A DNA stretch of 64,000 nucleotides from Streptomyces sp. WZ-12 (lineage in GTDB: Bacteria; Actinomycetota; Actinomycetes; Streptomycetales; Streptomycetaceae), in contig NZ_CP118575.1 in the NCBI RefSeq assembly GCF_028898845.1, forward strand, positions 310,001 to 374,000. The letters are read 5' to 3'. The stretch's first letter is position 1. Each line of letters starts with the position of its first letter. Shown here one piece after another: positions 44,062 through 53,612 of this stretch. Under the pieces are notes generated by a model, which saw only the letters and a list, made by a program, of their open reading frames with translations, was not told where the DNA came from and made no database searches. The position numbers and the translations under genes are program-made.

Positions 44062-45537
44062 CTACTGCTGGTCCAGAACGGCCTTCATGACCGCCTTGGC
44101 GATCGGCGCACCCAGCCGCCCGCCCGCGATGTCCGAGCGGGAGATGTTTATGTCCTTGGGGTCGACGAGAACGGCGACGGCAACCGGGGAGGACCCGTCC
44201 TTGAGCTTGGCGTAGGAGACGAACCAGGCGTAGGGAAGCTCGTCGCGGACGTCGGCACCGTGCTGGGCGGTGCCCGGCTTGCCGCCGACCGTGACGCCGT
44301 CGATGCGCACCTTGTCCCCGGTGCCGTCGGTCACCGTGTACTCCATCATCTCCTGCACCTTCTTCGCGGTGTTCTCGGAGACGGCCTGGTTCAGCACCTC
44401 GGGCTCGGTCTTCTCGATGGTGGACAGGTCGGCGCCGCGCAGTTCCTCGACCATGTACGGCTTCATTACCTTGCCGTTGTTGGCCAGTCCTGCGGTGACC
44501 ATGGCCATCTGGAGCGGTGTACTGGCCAGGCTGCCCTGTCCCATGCCGGTCAGCGCGGTCTGCGACTTGTCCAGCTTGTCGGGGTAGGCACCGGCGACGG
44601 CGCGCACGGGCGTAAACTGCTCCTTGTTGAAGCCGAACTTCTCGGCCGTCTCCCGCATCTTGTCCCTGCCTGTCTTGAGCGCTGCGTCGAGGAAGACGTT
44701 GTTGCACGACCACTGCATGCCGATTTTCATCGAGACGCGGTCACACTGGGCGTCGGGGACAACGCTGCCAACCTTCGTCGTGCTGAGCGGAAGCTGGTAG
44801 GGGGACGGTGCTCCGGAGGAGGCGTTGATGTCGGTGACGGCACCGCTCTCGAGCGCGGCTGCCGCTGTGAGGATCTTGAAGGTGGATCCGGGCGGGTAGG
44901 TCTCGCGGATGGCGCGGTTGCTCAGCGGCTTGTTCTTGTCCTTGTCCAGCTTCTGGAACCTCTCTCCTTCCTTGGCGGAGATGCCAGCGAAGGCGGAAGG
45001 GTCGTAGGATGGCGTGCTCGCCATGGCGAGGATCCTGCCGGTGCGCGGGTCCAGGGCGACCACGGCGCCCTGGGCGTTCAGATCCGTCAGCCCCTTGTAG
45101 GCGGCCTTCTGCGCCGCCGGGTCGATCGTGGTGACGACGTCGCCGCCCCGGGGCTTCCTACCGGTCAGCGCGTCCAGCGGCCCGGTGTACAGTCGGTCGT
45201 CCTTGCCGCTCAACAGGTCACTGTAAACGCCTTCCAGGAAGGTCGCGCCTTGCGCCTGGGAGAAGTAGCCCGTGATCGGCGCGTACACCGGGCCGTCCTT
45301 GAAGACCCGCTTGTACAGGAAGTCCGAGCCGGGCGTCGCCTCAGAACCGGTGATGGCCTCCCCTCCGACAATGATGTCGCCGCGAGGCTGGGAGAACGCC
45401 TCGATCTGCACCCGCCGGTTGTGCGGATCGTCGGCCAGGGTGCCGCCTTTGACGAACTGCACCCAAGTGGCCCGGAGGAAGAGTGCCATCACCATGACCC
45501 CGCAGAAGACGGCTACGTGTTTGATCGGTCTGTTCAT
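44062..45537 (-). CDS. Class B penicillin-binding protein (PbpA-like) with KPGT instead of KTGT
   Basis: 491 residues from ATG 45537 (MNRPIKHVAVFCGVMVMALFLRATWVQF, a signal anchor). The dimerisation region (NRRVQIEAFSQPRGDIIVGG) is followed by the transpeptidase domain: PPGSTFKILTAAAAL (S-x-x-K, acylated Ser), WSCNN (S-x-N) and VGGKPGTAQHG, where KTG is expected. It cross-links peptidoglycan stem peptides outside the membrane. A Pro at the KTG threonine position is unusual and could lower beta-lactam affinity or activity. A broken paralogue lies directly upstream. Confidence 0.88.
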   Translation of the reverse strand: MNRPIKHVAVFCGVMVMALFLRATWVQFVKGGTLADDPHNRRVQIEAFSQPRGDIIVGGEAITGSEATPGSDFLYKRVFKDGPVYAPITGYFSQAQGATFLEGVYSDLLSGKDDRLYTGPLDALTGRKPRGGDVVTTIDPAAQKAAYKGLTDLNAQGAVVALDPRTGRILAMASTPSYDPSAFAGISAKEGERFQKLDKDKNKPLSNRAIRETYPPGSTFKILTAAAALESGAVTDINASSGAPSPYQLPLSTTKVGSVVPDAQCDRVSMKIGMQWSCNNVFLDAALKTGRDKMRETAEKFGFNKEQFTPVRAVAGAYPDKLDKSQTALTGMGQGSLASTPLQMAMVTAGLANNGKVMKPYMVEELRGADLSTIEKTEPEVLNQAVSENTAKKVQEMMEYTVTDGTGDKVRIDGVTVGGKPGTAQHGADVRDELPYAWFVSYAKLKDGSSPVAVAVLVDPKDINISRSDIAGGRLGAPIAKAVMKAVLDQQ

Positions 45538-45589
45538 CGTTGTCCCGTCGAGGTCGTGCGGTGGGTACGGTCGAGGTGGGCCCGCGCGG

Positions 45590-46045
45590 TACGGGACAAG
45601 TGTCGGGGTGCCATGACGGATCGGCGGGCACGTCGGAGAGGCTGCGGACGATGGGCCCTGCCGTAGCGCCACCGGTCTTCCCTTGCTCGACGACGCACGC
45701 GATGGCGACGTTGTCGCGACGAGCCACGATCCAGCTGTTGTTGGGAGCGTCCTCGGTGACCTCAGCGGTGCCGGTCTTTGCTCCGAAGCCACCGGGCAGG
45801 CCGTCCGGGACCTTCGCCCGTGCCGTCGGTGACCGTGGCGCGCATCATCTCCTTCAGCCGGTCGACCGCGTTCTGCGGGAGCTTGGACGTCGGCGTGTCC
45901 TTGTTCCCGCGCGTGATCGTGGGCTGGCGGAACGTGCCCTAGGCCCTAGGCCGCAGTGGCCGTGGCGGATGCAATGATCAGTGAGTTGGTCAGCACCCGG
46001 CCCTGCCCGATCATCGAGGCCGCCTTCTCCATCTCGTCGCGCGGT
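45590..46045 (-). pseudogene. Second penicillin-binding protein, broken fragment
   Basis: In pieces of different frames: MEKAASMIGQGRVLTNSLIIASATATAA (then a stop at a duplicated GGGCCTA), GTFRQPTITRGNKDTPTSKLPQNAVDRLKEMMRATVTDGTG, then LPGGFGAKTGTAEVTEDAPNNSWIVARRDNVAIACVVEQG. This is the C-terminal third of a PBP2-type transpeptidase with an ordinary KTG. It has at least two frameshifts and no front. Confidence 0.8.
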
Positions 46046-46056
46046 GCTGAAACGGT

Positions 46057-46086
46057 GGCAACCCTCTGGTTGCCTTCACGTTTTTT
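46057..46086 (+). terminator. Intrinsic-type terminator
   Basis: GGCAACC-CTCT-GGTTGCC perfect 7-bp stem followed by TTCACG and six T. Confidence 0.55.
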
Positions 46087-46332
46087 CAAGGGATTGCCAC
46101 CTTCGGTTGAGTACGACACGAACTGGCCAGGTTGGTCAGTAAAATCTCCGGAAAGCGGATGTTCTCTGACTGAGACTGGACTACATGACCAGCTCGCCGA
46201 CAGTATGAAAGTGAAGCATTGACGTCACGCAGCAGCTATAGGCTTAGGTTGACTGTTAAATTCAGGAGTCGACAGGGTACTGATCTTTGACGGCGCGTTT
46301 GATGATCTGGCCTTGTTCGGCATACCGTGTGT

Positions 46333-46695
46333 ATGGGGATTCTAACTCGCAGGCGGTTGGGGGCAGTTGAGGTCGAGCGGCGGCGTATGCGGGCAGCTGA
46401 TTTATTCGAACAAGGGATACGGCAGAGCGGGGTCGCGGGCATGCTCGGGGTGACGCCGCAGGCGGTCAGCCTGTGGCGTCGGGTCTGGGCCGAGGGCGGT
46501 CGGGAGGCTCTGCTGTCGAAGGGTCGGGCGGCAGCTCGTACTTGAGCGCCGGGCAGGAAGCGGAGCTGGAGGACTTGCTGCGGGCTGGTCCGATGGCGCA
46601 CGGCTGGGAGGACCAGCGGTGGACGCTGGCGCGGATCGGCCGGCTGATCGAGGAGCGGTTCCACGTCACGTATGAGTTCCCTGTCAAGTCAGCGT
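46333..46695 (+). pseudogene. IS630-like transposase N-terminus, frame-broken
   Basis: MGILTRRRLGAVEVERRRMRAADLFEQGIRQSGVAGMLGVTPQAVSLWRRVW, then after a frame change SYLSAGQEAELEDLLRAGPMAHGWEDQRWTLARIGRLIEERFHVTYE. These are the two HTH domains of IS630-type transposases. It stops at FPVKSAC and the DDE part is absent. Confidence 0.65.
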
Positions 46696-46786
46696 GTTGA
46701 GATCTTGGAGGCCCCGGAGGGGCCGGATGCTGGGTTGGGCGGGGGCGCCGGAGGCGCTCCCGCCCGGAGATCTCTGAGTCGCGCTG

Positions 46787-49327
46787 TCACTCGTCCGGGT
46801 GGGGTCGTCGCCTGCCGCGGAGCGGGACGACATTCGGGTCTGGCTGGGCGAGTGCTTCTCTCAGTTGCTGGTTCTCCAAGGTGACCTGGTTGAGGGCCCG
46901 GATGAGGGCAGGGACGTCTGCTCGGAGCTGATCGAGTTCCTTGTTCTTGTTAGCGATCGTCGTTTTGAGCTTCACGATGTTCCGCCGGAGACGGACTTCG
47001 ACGTCCAGAGCCGCCCCTCGTTCTTTGAGCCGTTCGTAGAATTCCTTCTTCAGGTCGAGATGCCGCTGGGTCAGGGCATTTCTTGGAACACCGGCTTCCT
47101 GGGCCAGCGCAACGATCGTGAGGGCGCCGTTCGAGGACTCCGGGGTGCCGTTCAAGATCCGGTCCATCGCCTTGCGGATGCGCTCGCGCTCGTCGAGGGC
47201 GGGGGCCATGCAGCAGTCTCCTGGAGTGTGATCCGGGTGCGGTCGGTGGTGATCGGCGATGGCGCGGAGGATGTTGGCGTTGGTCCGCAGCCTGTCCCCG
47301 ACCGGTTGCGGGGTAACGGGGGCACGTTTGTCGATGATGTCCGCGCGCTGGCGAAGCCGGGCCGCGTGCTGGTCGGTGCGGACGACGTTGCCGCAGCCGG
47401 GAACGCAGTGGTCCAGGCTCGGGGTGTCCTTGACCTCGTCGCGGTGGCAGAGGGCCTGTTCGCGCCGGTAGTGGCATAGCACGAGGGCCTGGGGATTGTC
47501 GTAGATCATCGCGTCCTCGTTCGCCAGGAGGCGGCGGGCGGTGGTCGCGGTGATGGCGGTTCCGGTGAACAGGGCGGCACTGGTGGCGGTGGTGATGGCG
47601 CGTCGGGCGGCGGGCCCGGAGACGCCTTCGCCCGCTTCGAGGCTTTCATGGAGCTCGGAGACGGTGTCGGCAACGGCGAGGACGGTCTCCATGTCGATGA
47701 GTTCGTGGATGCCGTCGCGGCTGCGGGAGGCGTACCCCTCGGAGACGAAGGTCGTCCGCAAGTGCCCGTACTGGATGGCGAGAGCGACGAGATCGTTAGG
47801 CCGCCGGGCGATATGCCAGGCCAATGACCTGCGAAATCGCTCAGTTCCGACGTTGCCGTGAGGGTCGGGAGGGATGATCTCTCCGGTGATTCCCTGGGCC
47901 TCGGCCTCGGTGTTCGACCATGCGATGAAGTCCTCGATCCGGGTCCGGATGGCACTGTTCTTGAGGGAGCCCGTGTCGGTTCGCTGGCATTGGTCGTGTG
48001 CGTCGTGGTCAAGCAGGAGGTGTCCGGCGGGGACCATCCGTTCCAGAACACGTATGGAGCGGACGACGGGAGTGATGGCCACCCAGGGGACGTCGCGTTC
48101 AGCGCCAGAGGCCGCGTAGTTGCCGTCCTCGTCGGTCGCGGTCTTGTATTCATGACCGCGGATAAGGTGCCGGCCGACGGTCCCGTCCGGGCCCGGGACG
48201 GGGTCCGGGCAGCAGCCGGAGCGGAGGCCGAGAATTTCATCGGGGCGCATTCCGGTCAAAAAGGCCAAAACGATGAACGCGGCTGTTCCGAGATGCCGGC
48301 GGAGGCTCGCGACTTCGTTGAAGTCGATCTTCTCGCGCCATGGCTGCCCATCGACCAGACCGGTCACCGAAACATCCAGGGGGCAGGGGCCTGGCCGCAG
48401 GCCGACTGTGGCGACCAGGTCGTGCCGCTGGACGGCCCATTCGAGATCGCGCCGGGAGGCTCCGGTGACGCCGCTGATGTACTGCCGGGCCAGACTCGGC
48501 TTCCCCTGGTTCATCGAGCTCGGCAAGGGAGAGTGATCGTTCAGGAGCGGGGTCAGGTGGGCCATGAGGGCGTCCCGTCCGGCCGGGGTGGTCGGGTTGG
48601 TGCGGGCGGCTTCGACGAGTCGTTGGCTCTCGTCCCAGGCTCCGAGGATGTCGTCGGCGAAGTCGTCGATCATGCGGATCGCCCGGACGAGCAGAGGCCC
48701 CATGGTCTGTTCGGCCAGGGGCTCGTTGTCGTTCTCCCCGCCGGTGGTGGAGGTCGCGGACGGCAGGTAGTCGTCCGCCCCGAGCTCGTCCCAAGGTGGC
48801 CGGGCGATGCCGGTGGGCCGGGCGGAGAGCTGGTCGAAGGCCCACAACCGCGTCAGGGCTGCGAGCCACTTCTTCACGTACTCACGGCCGGTGTACTTGT
48901 CGCGCAGGTGCATGCCGTACTCGTGCAAGACCGCGACGTCGCAGTCCGCGAGGGTGGTGATGCCTTGCTTGGTCAGCCATGTCGCGAAGTGCGACCACCA
49001 TCTCACCGTGTCGACGGTGCCGACCGGGCTGAGTCGGGACCGCAGGCGGTTGCCGCGGGCCTTGAGATGAGTGGGCCGCAGCTGCCCGTTGATCATGTTC
49101 CAGGCGATCAGCCGCACTTCGTCCTGGAAGACGACCGGGCAGTTCCGCCAGTGGACTGCGAGTTTGCTCGCGCTGGGCTTGTCGGTGAGCGGAGCCATCA
49201 GCCAGACCGGGTCCGCGTAAGCGCTGTTGAGGTGTGCGTGGGCGACGACGAGAGCCGTCGGGATGACGGGCGAGGTCGGAAGGGGCAGCGGCAGGAGGTA
49301 GGGATCGAGTTCGGGGGCGGTGGTCAC
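46787..49327 (-). CDS. Large tyrosine-recombinase-like protein
   Basis: 846 residues from GTG 49327, which overlaps the upstream stop as GTGA, exactly as in the 8827 recombinase. The core-binding region (VRWWSHFATWLTKQGITTLADCDVAVLHEYGMHLRDKY) precedes a catalytic domain with FLTGMRPDEILGLRSGCC (Arg I), GTERFRRSLAWHIARRPNDLVALAIQYGHLRTTFVSEGYAS (second Arg, His, Tyr). C-terminal to it is a Cys/His patch (LDHCVPGCGNVVRTDQH) and a long coiled coil (LKTTIANKNKELDQLRADVPALIRALNQVTLENQQLREAL). The H-x-x-R histidine is not in its usual form. It probably belongs to a multi-recombinase mobile element whose front has been cut. Confidence 0.72.
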   Translation of the reverse strand: MTTAPELDPYLLPLPLPTSPVIPTALVVAHAHLNSAYADPVWLMAPLTDKPSASKLAVHWRNCPVVFQDEVRLIAWNMINGQLRPTHLKARGNRLRSRLSPVGTVDTVRWWSHFATWLTKQGITTLADCDVAVLHEYGMHLRDKYTGREYVKKWLAALTRLWAFDQLSARPTGIARPPWDELGADDYLPSATSTTGGENDNEPLAEQTMGPLLVRAIRMIDDFADDILGAWDESQRLVEAARTNPTTPAGRDALMAHLTPLLNDHSPLPSSMNQGKPSLARQYISGVTGASRRDLEWAVQRHDLVATVGLRPGPCPLDVSVTGLVDGQPWREKIDFNEVASLRRHLGTAAFIVLAFLTGMRPDEILGLRSGCCPDPVPGPDGTVGRHLIRGHEYKTATDEDGNYAASGAERDVPWVAITPVVRSIRVLERMVPAGHLLLDHDAHDQCQRTDTGSLKNSAIRTRIEDFIAWSNTEAEAQGITGEIIPPDPHGNVGTERFRRSLAWHIARRPNDLVALAIQYGHLRTTFVSEGYASRSRDGIHELIDMETVLAVADTVSELHESLEAGEGVSGPAARRAITTATSAALFTGTAITATTARRLLANEDAMIYDNPQALVLCHYRREQALCHRDEVKDTPSLDHCVPGCGNVVRTDQHAARLRQRADIIDKRAPVTPQPVGDRLRTNANILRAIADHHRPHPDHTPGDCCMAPALDERERIRKAMDRILNGTPESSNGALTIVALAQEAGVPRNALTQRHLDLKKEFYERLKERGAALDVEVRLRRNIVKLKTTIANKNKELDQLRADVPALIRALNQVTLENQQLREALAQPDPNVVPLRGRRRPHPDE

Positions 49328-50203
49328 GTATCGAGGCTTCCGGTCAGCAGGAGATCGATCAGTTCGCGGTCGGCGTCTGTGACCCTGGCCAGCCCCTGAG
49401 CCCAAGGGCCGTCGCCGAGCTTGCGCTTGAGGTCTTCGAGACGGGCATGGGGATCGCCCCAGTCCTCTTGCCATGTGGGCGGGGGCAGCACGGAGCGCAG
49501 GTTGGTCAGCGCCTCATGAAGGTGGACGAGGCGCGGGTGGTGCCCTGGGTGGACGCTGGCGTTTTCGCAGCCCAGACACATCAGGAACGAGGCACCGCAG
49601 CCGCCGTCCGGCGCCGGGTAGGGCCCGTTGTCGAAGTCGGAGCAGTCCGCTGTCGCGGTCTCGACGTCGCCGGGTGCCGGCTCGTCGCGCAGTTGCGCCA
49701 CCAGCACCGCGGCGCGAGCCCGGCGCTCGGCGTCCTCGGCGCCGGCCGCGATCACCTCGACCACCCCGCCCTGGACGCGTTTGTCGACCAGCGCGTACTT
49801 GCGGTCGTGGGTGTCCTGGCTGTGCTGGGTCGGTTCGCGCCGGTCCACCGTGACCACGGTCCGCCGGCCCCGCTGGAACGGGGAGCCGGGAAACCCCTGG
49901 GCCTGGGCCCATTCCTTGGCGGCGTCGGTGTGAACACCGAACTCGAAGAACCCGACCGACGGCTGCCGGTCCTGGTCCTTGCGGAGGTGTGAACGATCGG
50001 GGCGGTTCGAGCGCCAGACGACCATCAGGTCGGTGCCCGGAGCGAGTCCCTCGACGAGAGTGCGGGCAAAGCGGGTGGCCTCCAGGGCCTGGGTGATCAG
50101 CCGCCCCCGCGAGTCGGCCCCGTGGTCGGTGACGTTCCGCGTCTCGTAGTAGCGGCCGGCACCGCGCTTTCGCTTCTCCACCGGGACGCGGTAGGTGGGA
50201 TTC
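49324..50203 (-). pseudogene. Upstream partner of the large recombinase, 5' truncated by IS3
   Basis: The last 285 residues or more of a protein whose frame runs unbroken into the IS3 at 50204 (NPTYRVPVEKRKRGAGRYYETRNVTDHGADSRGRLITQALEATRFARTLVEG...). A cysteine-rich segment (CSDFDNGPYPAPDGGCGASFLMCLGCENASVHPGHHPRLVHLHEALTNLR) follows. No catalytic recombinase motif is visible in what is left. Its stop overlaps the next gene's start, so the two act as a unit. Confidence 0.6.
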
Positions 50204-51313
50204 TGAGCTTCCCCCGCTGTGCGGGAGGTGCTGATCAGCAGGTCGGGATGGGTTGATGGGTGTTCAGGTTCGTTCGTTCGGTCGTTGCCTGCTCGGCGTA
50301 GTACTTTTCCTCGTACTCGATCGGGCTGAGGTATCCGAGCCGTTTTTGGATGCGGCGGGGGTTGTTAGAAGCCGTCGATGTACTCGAAGAGTGCGAGGTT
50401 GGCTTCGGCCCTGGTGGTGAAGGTGCGGCCGCGGATGCCCTCGGTTTTGATCGTGGACCACAGGTTCTTGGCGAGGGCGTTGTCGAAGCTGTCGCCGATC
50501 GATCCCATAGATGCCTCAATGCCCGCTCTGAGCGGGCGTGTTGTGAGTTTGATGGACGTGTATTGACAGCCGTGATCGGCGTGGTGAATGAGTGTGCCGG
50601 GCTCGACCTCGCGGGATGCGAGCGCGTACTCCAGCACGGTGAGCACCAGGTCCGCGTCGGCGTGGGCGGAGGTCTCCCAGGCGACCACCCGGCGGGAGAA
50701 GGCGTCGCGGATCGCGGAGAGCCACAGGGGCCCCTCGCCGGTGGGGATCATGGTCAGGTCGGTGACCCACAACCGGTTCGGTGCCGGCGCGGTGAAGTCC
50801 CTGCCCACCAGGTCCGGGGCCAAGGTAGCCTTCGGATCCCGGCGCGTGAACCCCTTGCGCCGAGGGCTCACGCCCGCCAGACCGTCCTCGCGCATCAGGC
50901 GCTCGACCCGCTTGCGGCCGACGTGGACGCCCTTGCGTTTGAGGACGGCGTGTACACGGGGAGAGCCGTAGATCCCACCGGAGTCCGTGTGAATCTTGCG
51001 GATCTGCTCGGTCAGCTCGACGTCGCGACGTTTGCGCTCGCACGGTTCCCTCTCGGCTCGACGCCAGCGGTAGTAGGTGGCGGAAAGGACGGAGATCTCC
51101 CGGAGTACGGGCTCGACCCCCAGATGCGGATGCTCATCGATGAGCTCCATCACCTGGGCCGGGTCGGGTCGAGCTGGCCGGCGAAAAAAGCGCTGGCGGT
51201 CCGCAGGATCTCATTCGCGCGGCGCAGTTCCTTCACCTCCCGCCGCAACTGCGCAAGCTCTTCCTTCTCCTCGGTGGTCAGCGGGTCCTCCCGCTCACCA
51301 CGGTCAGCCTCGG
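50204..51313 (-). mobile_element. IS3 type A-prime, diverged and truncated
   Basis: The end TGAGCTTCCCCCGCTGTGCGGGAGG is a variant of the type A end. The coding part is about 80% similar to type A by eye. The orfA front is cut by the type B element at 51314. Confidence 0.85.
50365..51153 (-). pseudogene. IS3 type A-prime orfB with catalytic Glu replaced by Lys
   Basis: Reads HPHLGVEPVLREISVLSATYYRWRRAE to DGF and a stop; the normal tail (NPRRIQKRLGYLSPIEYEEKYYAEQATTERTN) follows in another frame. The DDE glutamate block reads NALAKNLWSTIKTE instead of NALAENLW, a GAG to AAG change, so the enzyme would be dead even without the frameshift. Confidence 0.85.
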
Positions 51314-51365
51314 TGTCCCTCCCCTCGTAGCGTGGAGTCCGTGATTGCAGGGGAAGTTGGGGTTC

Positions 51366-51695
51366 ATGGGGTCCAAGCAACGGACGTACACGCCTGAGTT
51401 TCGTGAGGGTGCTGTACGCATTGTGATCGAGACGGGCAGGTCGATCCCGGAGGTCGCCGAGGAGCTCGGCGTCCACTCCGGCACGCTGCACAGCTGGGTG
51501 TCGCGGTGGCGGCGCAACGGGTCGGCGTCGTCCGACCGGCCGGCCGAGCCCGCGCCGGGTGGACGGATGCGCGAGGCCGAGCGCGCCGAGCTGGAGCGGC
51601 TGCGGCGGGAGATGTCGGAGAAGAACAAGCGGATACGCGAGCTGGAGATGGAGCGTGATGTCCTCAAGCGATGCATGGTCCTCTGGGTGAAGTGA
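51366..51695 (+). CDS. IS3 type B OrfA
   Basis: 109 residues from ATG 51366 ([24 protein letters not shown]). HTH ([15 protein letters not shown]) and a coiled coil ([28 protein letters not shown]). Confidence 0.85.
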   Translation: MGSKQRTYTPEFREGAVRIVIETGRSIPEVAEELGVHSGTLHSWVSRWRRNGSASSDRPAEPAPGGRMREAERAELERLRREMSEKNKRIRELEMERDVLKRCMVLWVK

Positions 51696-52603
51696 CCGAG
51701 ACGGACCCGGCCACTCTGGCCGCGTTCATCGGTAACCAGAGGACCGAGCACCGCGTCCCGCACCGTCTGGCCTGCCAGGTTCTGGGGGTGTCGGAGTCCT
51801 GGTTCTACAAGTGGCGCGTCAGACCCACCACCGCGCGTGAGGTCCGGCGCGGACAGTTGGCCGACGCGATCACGGGGATCTTCGAGGGCTCCGGCGGCAC
51901 CTACGGTTCCCCGAAGGTCTGGCTCGTCCTGGTCCGCGCGGGCTGGCGGGTCTCGGTGAACACCATCGCCCGTCTGATGGCCCAACTCGGCCTGGCCGGA
52001 CGGAAGGTCCGCAGCCGGCGCGGGCTGACCCGGCCCGGCAAACGGCCGGCGGCCCCGGACTTCGTGCGCCGGGACTTCACCGCGGACGCTCCGGACCAGG
52101 TGTGGTGCGGTGACATGACCGAGATCACCACCGGTGAGGGCAAGCTCTACCTGGCCACCGTCATCGACCTGTTCTCACGTCGACTGCTCGGCTACGCGAT
52201 GAGTGCCCGCCATGACGCCGAACTGGTCGTGGCCTCCTTGAACATGGCCGCGGCCACCCGCGGCGGTGATGTGAAGGGCGTGATCTTTCACAGCGACCGC
52301 GGCAGCGAATACGTCTCCTGGCGCTTTCGCCGGGCCTGTCGCCGCCTGGGCGTGACCCAGTCCATGGGCCGCGTCGGGTCGTGTTTCGACAACGCCGTCA
52401 GCGAGGCGTTCAACAGCGTGCTCAAGGTCGAGTATGTCCACCGGCACACGTTCGCCACCCGCACCGAGGCTCGGCTGCGGATCGCGACCTGGATCACCGG
52501 CTTCTACAACACGCACCGACTACACAGCGTGTGTGGGTATCAGAGTCCGATCGACTACGAGCACGACCATCGCACCAACTCCACCTTGGAGCTGGTCGCT
52601 TAG
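51671..52603 (+). CDS. IS3 type B OrfB transposase
   Basis: 310-codon frame overlapping OrfA by 25 bases; the functional product probably forms by frameshift. It has [16 protein letters not shown] and the DDE core [19 protein letters not shown] and [12 protein letters not shown]. Intact. Confidence 0.88.
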   Translation: MHGPLGEVTETDPATLAAFIGNQRTEHRVPHRLACQVLGVSESWFYKWRVRPTTAREVRRGQLADAITGIFEGSGGTYGSPKVWLVLVRAGWRVSVNTIARLMAQLGLAGRKVRSRRGLTRPGKRPAAPDFVRRDFTADAPDQVWCGDMTEITTGEGKLYLATVIDLFSRRLLGYAMSARHDAELVVASLNMAAATRGGDVKGVIFHSDRGSEYVSWRFRRACRRLGVTQSMGRVGSCFDNAVSEAFNSVLKVEYVHRHTFATRTEARLRIATWITGFYNTHRLHSVCGYQSPIDYEHDHRTNSTLELVA

Positions 52604-52632
52604 AAGATCTCCACAGTTCGAGGGGATTGACA

Positions 52633-52974
52633 CCGCCCCGAGTTCATCCAGGACCGCGCGGTGCAGCCGACGCCACAGGCCGGCCTCGGTCCACGCGGCG
52701 AATCGGCGGTGCGCGGTGGCGGGTGAGACGCCGAACGTCTCAGGTAGGTGCCGCCAAGCACAACCACTGGTCAGGACATACACGACCGCCGTGAACACAG
52801 CCCGCTCATCGCGCGGAGCGGTCCCGCCACCCTGCGGACGGGCTTTGAACGACGGCAACAACGGGACAGCCAGTTCCCACAGACCGTCAGGAACCAGCCG
52901 CTGCGACAGATCGACACCCACAACCGACAATGATGCCGCAGATCAGCCCATCACCACGTGAGACATCCTCTTAG
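52633..52974 (-). pseudogene. IS5-type transposase N-terminus with its terminal repeat
   Basis: Minus frame from 52930: VPDGLWELAVPLLPSFKARPQGGG, then RAVFTAVVYVLTSGCAWRHLPETFGVSPATAHRRFAAWTEAGLWRRLHRAVLDELG. This is the DUF4096/HTH front of IS5-family transposases. It is cut by the type B IS3 at 52632. The outer end (CTAAGAGGATGTCTCACG, inverse) is at 52974. Confidence 0.82.
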
Positions 52975-53099
52975 TCAAATGTATGCAAAATTCCGTCCTG
53001 GGTAACCTCAGCCTCGCAGTGCCCTCACTCGTTCTCCGGCGTGACGGCATTTACCATTCCGGCGTTCAATCAACCGTCGGCATTGGAGGCGAGTAGAGT

Positions 53100-53531
53100 A
53101 TGACTGCTTTCGACCCCGAGGCAGAGCTCGAAAAGCTTGGCATCTCCATCCAATATCTTCAACTCCAAGATATCCTCGCTGCCTGGGACGCCGAGCGAAG
53201 CGCGGTCTACTGCAGCGTCGACTTGCGCCCTGTGCACAAGCGCGGCGCTCTTTGTCACGAGCTGGCTCACATTACCCTGGGGCACCAGCGCTGTGCGCAC
53301 TTCGACGACAGTGTCACTGCCTTGGAGACCGTCACGCAAGAACGAGCCGCCGAAATGTGGGCCGCACGGCAGCTCATCAGTACCGTCGAGCTTGCTATCG
53401 CTCAAGAGTCCGGCCTCTCGTGCACCACAATCGCTAGAGAGTTTGGGGTAACGGAGCGTATGTACCGAGCACGACTGCTCGCACATACAGAAGACGAGCG
53501 GCGCTGGCTCGGGGGCACGGTGTCGACGTAA
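53100..53531 (+). CDS. ImmA/IrrE-family metallopeptidase
   Basis: 143 residues from ATG 53100 with GGAGG ten bases upstream. The zinc site is CHELAHITLGH (HE-x-x-H) at about residue 52, with ETVTQERAAEMWAARQL as the downstream glutamate helix. The C-terminal segment (LAIAQESGLSCTTIAREFGVTERMYRARL) is an HTH-like helix pair. ImmA proteases of ICEs cleave their cognate repressor to induce transfer; IrrE-type proteins act in stress. No XRE repressor remains beside it. IS5 ends flank it on both sides, pointing outward. The short size fits phage- and plasmid-borne versions. Confidence 0.82.
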   Translation: MTAFDPEAELEKLGISIQYLQLQDILAAWDAERSAVYCSVDLRPVHKRGALCHELAHITLGHQRCAHFDDSVTALETVTQERAAEMWAARQLISTVELAIAQESGLSCTTIAREFGVTERMYRARLLAHTEDERRWLGGTVST

Positions 53532-53612
53532 GGGGGGAACGCGCGGGGCATCTCCGTGGTTGGGCAGGACACCACAACGAGCCTGACCAGCGGAGAGGCC
53601 CCAGGTGTTCGC

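Larger units (their letters stand above)
51314..52632 (+). mobile_element. IS3-family element type B, copy 1 (1319 bp)
   Basis: Ends TGTCCCTCCCCTCGTAGCGTGGA and (inverse) TGTCAATCCCCTCGAACTGTGGA. It lies between IS3 A-prime and an IS5 remnant with no matching flanks. Confidence 0.9.

Noticed and set aside
44260..45666. Plus-strand open frame of about 468 codons
   Set aside because: It is antisense to the penicillin-binding protein, which has S-x-x-K, S-x-N and a signal anchor in the other strand.
47858..49399. Plus-strand open frame of about 513 codons
   Set aside because: It is antisense to the large recombinase at 46787-49327.
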